Source: Paenibacillus sp. JZ16 (GTDB lineage: Bacteria > Bacillota > Bacilli > Paenibacillales > Paenibacillaceae). From it: a stretch of 64,000 nt of DNA. The stretch covers positions 4,034,501-4,098,500 of the forward strand of contig NZ_CP017659.1 of assembly GCF_015326965.1 (NCBI RefSeq), read 5' to 3'. Positions 43,680 to 53,333 of the stretch are shown here, in pieces (positions within the stretch are counted from its first letter, which is position 1; every line of letters begins with the position of its first letter). Made by a program: the position numbers and the translations under genes. The notes beneath the pieces are model-generated. The model saw only the letters and a list, made by a program, of their open reading frames with translations, made no database searches and was not told the DNA's origin.

Positions 43680-44786
43680 ATGAGCAGCTCAAATAACACC
43701 CATGACCAGATCACCACGTCTCAAGCTGCCGTCATGATCATTAACTACATGCTGGGTGCCGGTATTCTGACACTTCCCAGAACGACGGTAGAGGCTGCCA
43801 AAACGCCGGATGTGTGGATCTCGATTCTCATCTCCGGTTTGATCATCCTGTTGGCAGGAATGATCGTTGTGTCGTTATGCCGAAGATTTCAAGGGAAAAC
43901 ATGGTTTCAATTTGTACCTGAGATCACCGGGAAATGGCTGGCTTTTGTTCTAGGCCTGCTGTTTATTGGTTATTTCATTATCATCGCCGCTTTTGAGATC
44001 CGGATTATGGCGGAGGTAACGGGGTTATATCTGCTGGAAGGCACACCCGTCTGGGCCATCGTGATGACCTTTATGTGGATCGGCCTGTATTTGACCACCG
44101 GGGGGATCAACAGCATCGCCAGAATCTGCGAGATCATTCTACCGATTACGCTGGTTTTTTTCCTCATAGCGATTCTGTTGAGCAGCAATATTTTTGATAT
44201 CAAAAACTTAAGGCCGGTACTCGGCTCAGGGTTTATGCCCGTGATTCGGGGGTTAAAGCCATCTTTGCTATCTTTTACGGGTTACGAGATCATGTTTGTT
44301 GCCATGGCGTTTATGAAGTCTCCAAAAAAAGGCACCAAAGCCATGCTCGTTGGCATTACGGTTCCCCTGGTTATCTATTTAATCACCGTCATTATGGTTA
44401 TTGGCGGGCTGTCCATAAACGGAGTTGAAACAAGAACATGGCCGACACTGGACTTAATGCGGAGTTTTGAAATGCAGGGACTGATATTCGAACGTTTTGA
44501 GTCCCTGCTGCTTGTCATCTGGATCATGCAAATATTCTCGACCTTTGCGATAACGCATTACGCAGCCTCGTTAGGATGGTCCCAGCTGCTTAAGACGAAA
44601 ATACGGCCCTTTCTCTTTATCCTGCTTCCTGTCATCTTCCTCATCGCGATGATTCCGAAGGACGTATCGGAAACATTCAAGCTGGGAGATGTGGTAGGCA
44701 ATGCCTCTATCTACTTATTTGGCGCTTTACCATTACTCTTGCTTCTGATCAGCATTGCCCGTAAGAAAGGTGTGAAGCCGAAATGA
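43680..44786 (+). CDS. Spore germination permease, GerB family (B subunit)
   Basis: B subunit of the germinant receptor, an amino-acid/polyamine-type transporter fold that binds the germinant. 368 residues, ten membrane helices; family features include ITTSQAAVMIINYMLGAGILTLPR at the N-terminus and ARICEIILPITLVFFLIAILLSS in the middle. Gap of 30 bases after gerA, and its TGA overlaps the ATG of gerC (ATGA). Confidence 0.95.
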   Translation: MSSSNNTHDQITTSQAAVMIINYMLGAGILTLPRTTVEAAKTPDVWISILISGLIILLAGMIVVSLCRRFQGKTWFQFVPEITGKWLAFVLGLLFIGYFIIIAAFEIRIMAEVTGLYLLEGTPVWAIVMTFMWIGLYLTTGGINSIARICEIILPITLVFFLIAILLSSNIFDIKNLRPVLGSGFMPVIRGLKPSLLSFTGYEIMFVAMAFMKSPKKGTKAMLVGITVPLVIYLITVIMVIGGLSINGVETRTWPTLDLMRSFEMQGLIFERFESLLLVIWIMQIFSTFAITHYAASLGWSQLLKTKIRPFLFILLPVIFLIAMIPKDVSETFKLGDVVGNASIYLFGALPLLLLLISIARKKGVKPK

Positions 44787-45988
44787 ACAGGTATTTACGA
44801 TTTACGTCACTATGGACGGCCAGCATCCTGCTGTTTCTGACTACCGGCTGCTGGAGCAGCAACGAAATTGAGGATGTCAGCGTCTATGTTGGATTGGGAC
44901 TCGATGCAGCGAATGAATCCAGATTCGAACGAGATATCAATAAACAAGGGGCATCCTATCCGAAGAAGAAAGTACTGACGGCAACGGTTCAGATCGTACC
45001 CCCAATTACGGGAAAGAACGAAAAGCAAGGAGGTTCCAGTTCTTCATCGCCAAGCAAGGCCTACCTGAACGAACAGCTGACGGGCGACTCCATCATTCAA
45101 ATCTTTCGCCAATTTGCATTACGTAGAGACCGGCCGCTTATCGGCCACCATCTGAAGGTTATCGTCGTTTCTAGCGAATTAGCCAAAAGGTACAGCCTGG
45201 AACAGGTATTTGACTTTATTCTCCGCGATAATGACATCCGCCCCAGCTGCCTAGTGGTGGTCAGCCACCGAAGCGCGCTTGAAGCGTTAAGCTCCACTGA
45301 ACCCGGGGAGATCCCTGCTTTTTACTTGATGGGACTCGTGGATAACCGTTATCGTTCCAACAAAATCATCCCGCCCGTGACACTCATTAAGCTTGACAGC
45401 GCCATGCAATCCGGGGAAAGCTTCCTGTTACAAAATGTCGTTACCGCTCAAAGCGAGCATAAATTCTCAGGAGCCGCCATTTTCAAAGGCAAGACCAAGA
45501 AATGGATCGGGGAATTAAGCCAATATGATCTGGAAGGCTTGTCTTGGATTACGGCAGACGTGATGGGAGGCGCGCTGAAGACGTATGCGCCGAAGACCGG
45601 CCATACCGTAACCTTTGAACCCAAGAAATCCCACAGCACCATCATACCAAAGGTTCAGGGAGACGACATTTCATTTCATATCAAGGTTAATGCAGAAGGC
45701 AGACTAATCGAGGATTGGAGCTTTCCGGAAATTCCCTCATCGGGTGGATACATCTCAGAGATGGAGCAGCAGTTTGAAGAAGAGGCCCGTAAACAGATCA
45801 AACAGGTCCTGAACAAAATGCAGCATGTCTATCATGTGGACGTTGGGGGTTTTGGCAATGAAATCCGCATCAAACATCCGAAAGTGTGGAAGAAGGTGCA
45901 GGAGAATTGGGATGAAACCTTCAGTCATATCCCCATTACGTATGAAGTAAACATGCGAATCACGGACTTCGGTTCCTCAACAGATTAA
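44783..45988 (+). CDS. Spore germination lipoprotein, Ger(x)C family (C subunit)
   Basis: Lipoprotein subunit of the germinant receptor. 401 residues with signal and lipobox ILLFLTTGC (Cys about 24) followed by WSSNEIEDVSVYVGLGLD. The family segments RDRPLIGHHLKVIVVSSELAKR, FSGAAIFKGKTKKWIGELSQYDLEGLSWI and a C-terminal DVGGFGNEIRIKHPKVWKKV helix-rich region are present. Last gene of the operon; a strong terminator begins 3 bases after the stop. Confidence 0.95.
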   Translation: MNRYLRFTSLWTASILLFLTTGCWSSNEIEDVSVYVGLGLDAANESRFERDINKQGASYPKKKVLTATVQIVPPITGKNEKQGGSSSSSPSKAYLNEQLTGDSIIQIFRQFALRRDRPLIGHHLKVIVVSSELAKRYSLEQVFDFILRDNDIRPSCLVVVSHRSALEALSSTEPGEIPAFYLMGLVDNRYRSNKIIPPVTLIKLDSAMQSGESFLLQNVVTAQSEHKFSGAAIFKGKTKKWIGELSQYDLEGLSWITADVMGGALKTYAPKTGHTVTFEPKKSHSTIIPKVQGDDISFHIKVNAEGRLIEDWSFPEIPSSGGYISEMEQQFEEEARKQIKQVLNKMQHVYHVDVGGFGNEIRIKHPKVWKKVQENWDETFSHIPITYEVNMRITDFGSSTD

Positions 45989-45990
45989 AC

Positions 45991-46020
45991 GAGCGCTGAC
46001 AATGACGGTCAGCGCTCTTT
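45991..46020 (+). terminator. Terminator after the germination operon
   Basis: GAGCGCTGAC-AATGACG-GTCAGCGCTCTTT; 10-bp perfect stem, also positioned to end the convergent permease transcript. Confidence 0.85.
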
Positions 46021-46036
46021 AAGTTCTCGCTGTTGA

Positions 46037-47452
46037 TTACACCAGAAACATCGCTACGACTGTAGTAGCAGCCAGACCCAGCAGCACCGGCTTCAAATTT
46101 CGCCTTGCCAGCTCGAATGGGCTGACTCCGCAGATGGCTGCAGCCGGAATCAACGCCCACGGAATGAGCGTGCCGCCGCCTACCCAGATGGCGGCAACCT
46201 GCCCAAGCGCTGTCAGTGTAGCCGCACCTGAACCGATAGCCGTAGCGAACAGCTGCGCGATCGATCCGGCTAACGAGATACCGGAGAAACCCGAACCGTC
46301 CAGACCCGTAATGGCACCGGTGATCGTCAACGTTACCGAACCTACCGCGCCGTTCAGCGGCACCGCATTCGCGAGGGCAACCCCCAGGTCGTTCACGATG
46401 CCATGGGATGCTTCCGGAAGCACTTTACCGAATAAATCGGTAAATGCCGCATCCCCCAAATAGAAGAACGCCGCGATAGGAATGACAGGACCGAATACCT
46501 TGAATCCAAACATGAATCCCTCGATCAAATAAGAGGTGACCTTCTCCAATCCCCGGTTACGATGAGCGACCAGGGCAATGACACTGAGGATCAGGACGGC
46601 TGTGCCGCCGACCAAGGCCGTTGCATCTCCGCCCTGCAGCTTTAGGATGAACATGACGACAACATCTGCTGCGAACAACAGCAGAATGACGATAGCCAAC
46701 CATTTTTTCATAGCCGGGGATATGGCCGCAACAGCCTCATCCTCTTCGGTACGCGTGGTGAGCGTGTCTCCCGTGTTTTTAATGGTTACCAGTCCATCTC
46801 TCCAGCTGCCGTTCCGCTGATCTCTGCGCATCATCCAGAATGCCGCCACGGTTGTTACAAGTCCCATCACGATCACGAGCGGCACACTGGCAGCCATGAC
46901 ACTGGATACAGGCAATCCAGCCGCATCCGCGGTTAATTTGGGCGCCCCCTGGATAATATAGTCTCCCGATAACGCAATGCCGTGCCCGAACAGATTCATT
47001 GCCACCGCCGCACCGAGAGCCGGCAAACCCACACGGATAGCCACAGGGAGCAAGACCGCACCAATTAACGCAACTGCTGGTGACGGCCAGAAGAAAAAGG
47101 ACGTTACCATCATAATGATTCCGATGCCCCAGTAAGCCATCGCGGGAGTACGCAGAAAGCGGGTTAACGGAGCCACCATCGTCTCGTTGATCCCCGTCTT
47201 GATCAAGACCCGGCTCATCGCCACGATGATGGATATAATCATGATGGTGCCCATCAGCTCTTTGGTCGCATAGATGAATGAATCAAACACACCGGAGACC
47301 GAGCCGCTCAGCGTTTCCGTTGCCAGAAGGCCAAGCGCAAATATTCCGGTAATACAAACAAGCGCCGTATCGCGCCGCCGAATCAACAGCGTCATGATCA
47401 GGACGATAAACGCCAGATACACCCAGTGAATCGCGGTTAAATGAATCCCCAT
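46037..47452 (-). CDS. Multi-pass permease of the ion-transporter type, substrate unknown
   Basis: 471 residues from ATG 47452 (AAAGGG upstream; the GTG three codons earlier lies too close). About twelve membrane helices with two internal halves, a proline/glycine hairpin-like segment (FFFWPSPAVALIGAVLLPVAIRVGLPALGAAVAMNLFGHGIALSGDYIIQGAPKL) and GAATLTALGQVAAIWVGGGTLIPWALIPAAAICG near the end. This is the look of GntP/CitM/DctM-like secondary transporters for organic anions. I cannot assign the substrate. It is monocistronic and convergent with the germination operon. Confidence 0.75.
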   Translation of the reverse strand: MGIHLTAIHWVYLAFIVLIMTLLIRRRDTALVCITGIFALGLLATETLSGSVSGVFDSFIYATKELMGTIMIISIIVAMSRVLIKTGINETMVAPLTRFLRTPAMAYWGIGIIMMVTSFFFWPSPAVALIGAVLLPVAIRVGLPALGAAVAMNLFGHGIALSGDYIIQGAPKLTADAAGLPVSSVMAASVPLVIVMGLVTTVAAFWMMRRDQRNGSWRDGLVTIKNTGDTLTTRTEEDEAVAAISPAMKKWLAIVILLLFAADVVVMFILKLQGGDATALVGGTAVLILSVIALVAHRNRGLEKVTSYLIEGFMFGFKVFGPVIPIAAFFYLGDAAFTDLFGKVLPEASHGIVNDLGVALANAVPLNGAVGSVTLTITGAITGLDGSGFSGISLAGSIAQLFATAIGSGAATLTALGQVAAIWVGGGTLIPWALIPAAAICGVSPFELARRNLKPVLLGLAATTVVAMFLV

Positions 47453-47647
47453 ATGAATCACGCCCTTTCCCAGGCAGCAGGTTTGATGTGACTACATCTT
47501 ATGCATGGGCCTGGGCAAAGGTTAATTTGGGATCGTACAATTGGTTACCTTCCGTTCAGAAACATGAACCTCTGGATTTCCAACGCCCTCTCCAATTCGG
47601 TATAGTAAGTACATAATGTAGTTTAGGAGTTCAAAGGAGCTGGAACC

Positions 47648-48349
47648 GTGTATACCATCCTGATTGTGGAAGACGATGAACGAATCGCGGATAAATTAAG
47701 ATCGACTATTTCCAAATATGATTTCAACGTACGGATCACCGAAGACTTCAGCCGCGTGATGGACATTTTTGCGGATACGAAGCCGGATCTTGTTCTGCTG
47801 GATGTCAATCTGCCGAAATTCGACGGATTCTATTGGTGCAGGCAAATCCGTACCCAATCGCACTGCCCGATCATCTTCATCTCGGCCCGAGACAGCGGCA
47901 TGGATCAGATTATGGCCTTGGACAACGGGGCGGACGATTATATTACGAAGCCGTTTGACATGGAGCTTGTTCTGGCGAAAATCCGCAGCCACCTGCGCCG
48001 TGCGGTCGGTGCCTATGCCTCCGGCCAGGAGGATGAGCATACCATCGAAAGCGCCGGTCTTATCATCTATCCCGAGCGATTCGTTGTGACCTATGGAGAC
48101 GAATCAGCCGAGCTTACCCAAAAGGAAGCAGCCCTGCTGACGATGCTGATGGAAAAAGAGGGCCGTGTGGTCAGCCGCGAGCGGCTGCTGGACCTGATGT
48201 GGGAGGATCAGCACTTCATTGATGACAATACGTTAAATGTTTATATTACAAGGGTTCGTCGCAAGCTTCGTGAGCTGGGCGCCGGAGATCTTATCGAAAC
48301 CGTCCGGGGAGCAGGCTACCGGTTCATGACGGGCAGGGAGACCCCATGA
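47648..48349 (+). CDS. Response regulator, BceR/GraR-like OmpR family
   Basis: 233 residues from GTG 47648 with AAAGGAG 8 bases upstream. Receiver domain (ILIVEDDERIADKL; phospho-acceptor Asp in LVLLDVNLPKFDGF, about 52) and an OmpR-type winged helix (ELTQKEAALLTMLMEKEGRVVSRERLLDLMW...NTLNVYITRVRRKL...VRGAGYRF). Paired with the kinase that overlaps its stop (ATGA) and with a BceAB-like transporter downstream; such modules sense and resist cell-wall-active peptides such as bacitracin. Confidence 0.94.
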   Translation: MYTILIVEDDERIADKLRSTISKYDFNVRITEDFSRVMDIFADTKPDLVLLDVNLPKFDGFYWCRQIRTQSHCPIIFISARDSGMDQIMALDNGADDYITKPFDMELVLAKIRSHLRRAVGAYASGQEDEHTIESAGLIIYPERFVVTYGDESAELTQKEAALLTMLMEKEGRVVSRERLLDLMWEDQHFIDDNTLNVYITRVRRKLRELGAGDLIETVRGAGYRFMTGRETP

Positions 48350-49356
48350 AACTTTTCTTGCGGGAGCATCTCCCGCTCATGCTGTTTTTTACCGTTCAAA
48401 TGCTGCTTGTCCCCCTGCTGTACTGGCTTACCGGTGAAGGCAGGCCCTTTACTGTCGTACTATACGGTGTGCTGTTAAGCAGTGTCGTGCTGCTTCTCTA
48501 TCTTGCTTACCGGTATCTTTCCCATCGCACGATGTATCGGGAGCTTTCTTCTGAGAAGCTTTCGGAGAAGGAATTCTTAAGCCCTCCCCTGGGCGAAGCG
48601 CCACTGCCGGAAGCGATACACGAGCGGATCGGCCATTATGAGCGCTTATACCGCCAACAGCTGCATCGCCATCAAAGCCAAACCGACCAGCATCTCGCTT
48701 TCGTCAACCGCTGGGTACATCAGATGAAGACCCCGCTGTCGGTTATTCAGTTGACGCTCGATGAAGTCGAAGAGGCACCCGCCGAGCATATTCGGGGAGA
48801 GCTTGATCGTATTCGCAAAGGCCTCGAAATGGTGCTGTACACCGCGCGCCTGGACCGGTTCGAGCAGGATTTTGCTGTAGAAGCCATCGGGCTCCGTGCT
48901 GCGGTAAGCGAATCCGTGGTCGAGAACCGCAAGCTGTTCATTCGCAAGGGGATTACGCCGGTGTTCCAAATCGATGATCGGATCTCCGTCTATACGGATG
49001 CCAAATGGTTTCGTTTTATGCTGGGTCAGATACTGACGAACGCCGTGAACTACTCGGGCAGCCCCGGCAAGAAGATTCAATTAACCGCAGAAGCAGCGGG
49101 GAAACACATCAAACTCCATATCCGCGATGAGGGAATCGGCATAGCACCGGAGGACATCAACCGGGTGTTCCATCCCTACTTTACCGGAGAGCGCGGTCGG
49201 CAATATCATGAATCCACCGGCATGGGCCTGTATCTTGTCCGTGAAATCACTCATAAGCTGGATCACTCCGTTGAGTTGGAATCTAAGTTGGGCGAGGGAA
49301 CCACCGTTACTTTGACGATGCGCAGAGCCGAAAACCAAGACACATCTGGAACTTAG
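48346..49356 (+). CDS. Intramembrane-sensing histidine kinase, BceS-like
   Basis: 336 residues. Two N-terminal membrane helices separated by only a few residues (LPLMLFFTVQMLLVPLLYWL and VLYGVLLSSVVLLLYLAY) and no extracellular domain, the hallmark of BceS-type kinases that receive their signal from the neighbouring ABC transporter. The phospho-acceptor His is in RWVHQMKTPLSVIQL (about 125), and ATP-binding boxes QILTNAVNYS, DEGIGIAPEDINRVFHPYFTGERG and STGMGLYLV follow. Confidence 0.94.
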   Translation: MKLFLREHLPLMLFFTVQMLLVPLLYWLTGEGRPFTVVLYGVLLSSVVLLLYLAYRYLSHRTMYRELSSEKLSEKEFLSPPLGEAPLPEAIHERIGHYERLYRQQLHRHQSQTDQHLAFVNRWVHQMKTPLSVIQLTLDEVEEAPAEHIRGELDRIRKGLEMVLYTARLDRFEQDFAVEAIGLRAAVSESVVENRKLFIRKGITPVFQIDDRISVYTDAKWFRFMLGQILTNAVNYSGSPGKKIQLTAEAAGKHIKLHIRDEGIGIAPEDINRVFHPYFTGERGRQYHESTGMGLYLVREITHKLDHSVELESKLGEGTTVTLTMRRAENQDTSGT

Positions 49357-49369
49357 GTGTGTCTTCTTT
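49337..49369 (+). terminator. Terminator between the kinase and transporter genes
   Basis: AAGACACA...TGTGTCTT stem overlapping the kinase stop codon, with a CTTTGT tail. It separates the two-component genes from the transporter genes, which then need their own promoter in 49370-49548. The promoter is not obvious to me. Confidence 0.65.
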
Positions 49370-49548
49370 GTACTGGAGGAATGACCACAAACCTCACGCC
49401 CATAACCTTTAGATACGAACAAAATATACGAACATAACCTTATGGTAGTTGTAAGCTCCGTTTCACCTAAATCCATAGCAGGGCCAGGTCAGTATACGAT
49501 AGAGTTAGGCTACACTAATAAGGTATACAGAAAGGAGCTTCTGGGTTT

Positions 49549-50319
49549 ATGGATATTCTTGAAGTAAAAGCATTAAACAAAGTATATGCGGGCAAAGTGG
49601 CGACACAAGCTCTTACCGATATTCATCTCACTATCAAAGAAGGAGAATTCGTCGGCATCATGGGCCCTTCAGGCAGCGGCAAAACCACCCTGCTGAACAT
49701 GGTATCCACCATCGATCGTCCAAGCTCGGGCGAGGTCAAGATCGGGGGCAAAAATCCTTACACCATGAAAAAAAGCGAGCTTGCCCACTTCCGCCGCAGA
49801 CAGCTCGGCTTTGTGTTTCAAGATTTCAACCTGCTCGATACGTTAACCGTTGCCGAGAACATCGTGCTTCCGCTTACGCTGGACCGCCGTCCGCTCAAGG
49901 ACATGGAGTCGCTGCTGCAGCAAACCGCTTCACGGCTTGGCATCCGCGAAATTCTGAATAAACGCGTGTACGAGATTTCGGGAGGTCAACGACAGCGCAC
50001 CGCGATTGCCAGGGCTATCATCAGCGCGCCGCTGTTACTGCTTGCGGATGAGCCTACAGGCGCACTCGATTCCAACTCCTCACGGATCGTGATGGAGTCG
50101 TTAGCCGAGATTAACGAGCGGGATCGCACCACATTAATGCTGGTTACGCATGATCCTCTCGCCGCAAGCTATTGCAACCGCATCGTTTTTATTAAAGACG
50201 GCAAGTTGGCCGCCGAAATTCACCGCGGAGAGAACCGGCAGGCCTTTTTCCAAAAAATCATCGATACGCTATCGTTCTGGGGAGGGAATACAAGTGAGCT
50301 TTCCTCAATTCGCGTTTAA
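49549..50319 (+). CDS. ABC transporter ATPase, BceA-like
   Basis: 256-residue ATPase with Walker A GPSGSGKTTLLNM, signature ISGGQRQRTAIARAI, Walker B LLLADEPTGALDS and H-loop LVTHD. The Q-loop segment LGFVFQDFNLLDTLTVAENIVLPL is typical for the MacB/BceA peptide-transport group. A 30-residue C-terminal extension runs into the overlapping permease gene. AAAGGAG lies upstream of the ATG. Confidence 0.94.
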   Translation: MDILEVKALNKVYAGKVATQALTDIHLTIKEGEFVGIMGPSGSGKTTLLNMVSTIDRPSSGEVKIGGKNPYTMKKSELAHFRRRQLGFVFQDFNLLDTLTVAENIVLPLTLDRRPLKDMESLLQQTASRLGIREILNKRVYEISGGQRQRTAIARAIISAPLLLLADEPTGALDSNSSRIVMESLAEINERDRTTLMLVTHDPLAASYCNRIVFIKDGKLAAEIHRGENRQAFFQKIIDTLSFWGGNTSELSSIRV

Positions 50320-52225
50320 CAACGTCCGGCGTAACGCACGTCAATATTTCGCTTACCTGCTCAGCAGCTCGTTCATGGTCATGATCTTTTTTACGTATGC
50401 GGTATTCATCTATCATCCGGCCATTGAGAATTCGCCTATGGGCACGATGACGCGTACGGGAATGACAATCGCCACGGTCATCGTCTACGTGTTTGCGTTC
50501 TTATTCGTGCTGTATTCGATCAGCGTCTTTCTGAAGTCGCGGAACCGGGAGTTCGGCATTCTGACCATCCTCGGAGCTGAAGCCAAACAGATCAATTGGC
50601 TGATCTTCCTGGAGAACATTCTGATTGGCGCCATTGCCATCGTAACGGGCATCGCCAGCGGAATGCTGTTATCCAAAGTATTCCTGCTCATCAGCACCAA
50701 AGTCATCGATATGGACGAGCTGCCGTTCTATTGGCCGGTTAAAGCGATGCTGCTTACCGCCGGTGCGTTCGCTGCGCTGTTTCTCGTCATTTCGCTCTTC
50801 ACCTTGTTATTTATCCGGAAGAATCAAGTCCTGGAGCTTCTCAAAGGCACCAGCAAACCGAAAACCGAACCGAGAGCCAATCTGTTCCTGGCCCTCTTGG
50901 GCGTGGTGCTGCTTACCATCGGCTTCACCGTCCTTCGCGTCAAAGAGTTAGATCCTGTGGCACTGATCATTGCCGCGGTAACCGGCATTATAGGCACGTA
51001 TTTCTTCTACTCCCAGCTATCCGTGTGGATTGTCCGTATGCTGCAGCGAAATCGCAGGGCCACCTGGAAAGGAACAAACCTGCTATGGATTTCCGAAATG
51101 AGTTACAAGATTAAGGATAATGCCCGCATGCTGTTTCTGGTCACGGTTGTGGTTGCACTGGCTTCCATGAGCACCGGTTTCGTACTGGCTATGCAGCAAT
51201 CGATCAAATCGGTGTATGTAGATAACCCGTATGCGCTTAGTTACAGCTACAGCTATATCGCCGACGAGACTAAAGTGCAGGATGAGTTGGCCCTGATTGA
51301 AAATCATCTGCAGACAGAAGGGCTGGAGTATAAACGGGCGGAGGTCGAAACCATCTATTATCGCTTGTCAGCGAATGGAGAGGACTCCTTACACATCATC
51401 CCGCAATCCCAATACGACCGTTTGGCTGCTTTGATAAATACCAAGCCGGCCGGGACATTCGGCGAGAATGAAGCCTTACTGGCGGAAACGCCGAATGCAG
51501 CGAAGAAGAGTCAAGGGAAGCTAACGGAAGCGGATATCGAATTATCCGGTCAGCCCTACTCTTTCATCTTGAAGAACCGCACAGACCGGATTGCGGCTTT
51601 GGTATACAGCGGCAGATTGCTTGTCGTTACGGACACCATGTTTGAAGAACTAAGGGGCGGGAACAAAGCAGATGAAATCAGTGTGAGTTATACGTATCCG
51701 TTTATTCTTCCCGATTCGCAAGGGCTCCCTCAGAAGGATGATCCTGAAACCAAGTTCGGCCTTGAGTTGTCGGAATGGAACAGAAGTACAATCAGTGAAG
51801 GATTTATCGATTCCAGGGCGGCGAACTATTACGTCAATAAACAAGGATTTTCGTTATTCAGCTTTATCGGGGTGTTTGTCGCCTTAATCTTCTCGATCTC
51901 ATCCGCCAGCTTCCTGTATTTCAAGCTGCATACGGAGCTTTCAGCTGACCAGGCGATGTACCGGTCCCTGTCCAAGATCGGACTCAGCGCCCGTGAGATG
52001 AACATCTCCGCGACGATTCAGATTGCTGTGCTGTTCTTTATCCCCATTCTGGTTGCAGCCCTGCAGTCCTTAGTCGTGCTCGGCCCGGTTCTTGCATACC
52101 TGGATTCTCCTTTCGTAAGTGGTCCTGTATTGGCGGCTTCATCGGCATTCTTGGCCGCTCAAATGATTTATTTCCTGATCGCCAGAGCCCGTTATATCAA
52201 GTCTGTAAATAGGATGATGGTGTAA
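50294..52225 (+). CDS. ABC transporter permease, BceB-like (FtsX domain)
   Basis: 643 residues from GTG 50294 (GGGAGGG upstream), overlapping the ATPase end by 26 bases. Ten membrane helices in the BceB layout: first helix after FPQFAFNNVRRNARQYFAYLLSSSFMVMIFFTYAVF, a large extracellular domain of about 210 residues between helices 7 and 8 (from YVDNPYALSYSYSYIAD), and a C-terminal FtsX-like part. With the ATPase it would remove or free targets from peptide antibiotics and pass flux information to the kinase upstream. Confidence 0.93.
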   Translation: MSFPQFAFNNVRRNARQYFAYLLSSSFMVMIFFTYAVFIYHPAIENSPMGTMTRTGMTIATVIVYVFAFLFVLYSISVFLKSRNREFGILTILGAEAKQINWLIFLENILIGAIAIVTGIASGMLLSKVFLLISTKVIDMDELPFYWPVKAMLLTAGAFAALFLVISLFTLLFIRKNQVLELLKGTSKPKTEPRANLFLALLGVVLLTIGFTVLRVKELDPVALIIAAVTGIIGTYFFYSQLSVWIVRMLQRNRRATWKGTNLLWISEMSYKIKDNARMLFLVTVVVALASMSTGFVLAMQQSIKSVYVDNPYALSYSYSYIADETKVQDELALIENHLQTEGLEYKRAEVETIYYRLSANGEDSLHIIPQSQYDRLAALINTKPAGTFGENEALLAETPNAAKKSQGKLTEADIELSGQPYSFILKNRTDRIAALVYSGRLLVVTDTMFEELRGGNKADEISVSYTYPFILPDSQGLPQKDDPETKFGLELSEWNRSTISEGFIDSRAANYYVNKQGFSLFSFIGVFVALIFSISSASFLYFKLHTELSADQAMYRSLSKIGLSAREMNISATIQIAVLFFIPILVAALQSLVVLGPVLAYLDSPFVSGPVLAASSAFLAAQMIYFLIARARYIKSVNRMMV

Positions 52226-52228
52226 CTA

Positions 52229-53317
52229 ATGGCTCCTGTAAAAAATGAGACCGTGATGAAACGCCAGCCTGCCACTGGAAAGGGGCGATTGCACTTTTTA
52301 GACCAGTTCAGGGGTTTTGCGCTGCTTGGTCTGCCGTTTGTTAACGTATTGGCGCTTTGGCTCATCGCCACGCCGGAAACTTCAGCGGATTTTTGGCTGC
52401 AGCGCGTGCTTACCTTTTTCGTGGAGGCCCGATTCTACACGATCTTCACGTTCCTGTTCGGGCTGGGGTTCTACATGTTCCTATCCCGAAGCGCTGTTGC
52501 GGGAGGAAAGCCAAGGCTTCGGCTGTATATCCGCCGGTTAGCGATCTTGGTGCTAATCGGGTTCATACATCAGCATTATCAATCGGGGGAGGCATTATTT
52601 CATTATGCGATTGTCGGCCTGCTAGCGCTTCCCCTCTATTGGGCGCCAAGGAGAGTTAATCTAGGTATTGGAGTGGTCGGGTTTACGGTTGCGGCCGTCA
52701 TGGGAGTCAAGCTGCTTACCATTCCGTTTCTGATCCTGTTAGGGCTAGCCGCGGGCCAATACCGATTACACGAAGCAACCAGCAAGGGAATACGATGGAG
52801 TAAGCTGCGCATGGTGTGGCTGCTGTCATTACTCGGAACCGTCATTGCGATCGGGGCCATGTGGTGGGCAGCACCTCCCGAGCCGATGCCCCCGTTTCTA
52901 TTCATGATAGAAGGCGAATCGCCGTCATCGACCATGCAGGCAGCCTTAACTCTGGCACATATCGGGGTGGCAACGGGTCCTATCGTGTCTGCATTTTATC
53001 TAAGCTCGCTCTTATTGCTGGGGCGCACCCGTTTAGGCGCAAGGATACTGTATCCGTTACAGGCATACGGCCGGATGGCGCTTACCAACTACATCGGACA
53101 AACCGTCTTTCTGGTAGGTATTCAGCGCTTCATACTGAACACCACACCGACGACTTATGTCGTATCTACACTCGTTTCCCTTGGGATTGTGGTCTGTCAG
53201 ATCATAGCCAGCAATCTGTGGATGCGTTGGTTCCAATACGGACCCCTCGAATGGTTGTGGAGATGCGGCACCTATTGGACGATCGTGCCGATTCGCAAAA
53301 AAGCAGGAAACCTATAG
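52229..53317 (+). CDS. DUF418-domain membrane protein
   Basis: 362 residues with about ten membrane helices. The N-terminus (RLHFLDQFRGFALLGLPFVNVLALW) and the C-terminal DUF418 block (PLQAYGRMALTNYIGQTVFLVGIQRF, FQYGPLEWLWRCGTYWTIVPIRK) identify the YeiB/DUF418 group, an acyltransferase-like membrane family of unknown activity. The ATG is 4 bases after the permease stop with only a weak ribosome site, so it is probably coupled to the BceAB-type genes. Its last codons form the left arm of a bidirectional terminator. Confidence 0.9.
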   Translation: MAPVKNETVMKRQPATGKGRLHFLDQFRGFALLGLPFVNVLALWLIATPETSADFWLQRVLTFFVEARFYTIFTFLFGLGFYMFLSRSAVAGGKPRLRLYIRRLAILVLIGFIHQHYQSGEALFHYAIVGLLALPLYWAPRRVNLGIGVVGFTVAAVMGVKLLTIPFLILLGLAAGQYRLHEATSKGIRWSKLRMVWLLSLLGTVIAIGAMWWAAPPEPMPPFLFMIEGESPSSTMQAALTLAHIGVATGPIVSAFYLSSLLLLGRTRLGARILYPLQAYGRMALTNYIGQTVFLVGIQRFILNTTPTTYVVSTLVSLGIVVCQIIASNLWMRWFQYGPLEWLWRCGTYWTIVPIRKKAGNL

Positions 53318-53333
53318 GTCTCCTGCTTTTTTT
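53297..53333. terminator. Bidirectional terminator holding both stop codons
   Basis: AAAAAAGCAGGAAACC-TATA-GGTCTCCTGCTTTTTTT. The central CTATAG gives a TAG to the plus-strand DUF418 gene (53315-53317) and to the minus-strand membrane-protein gene (53314-53312). Confidence 0.92.
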
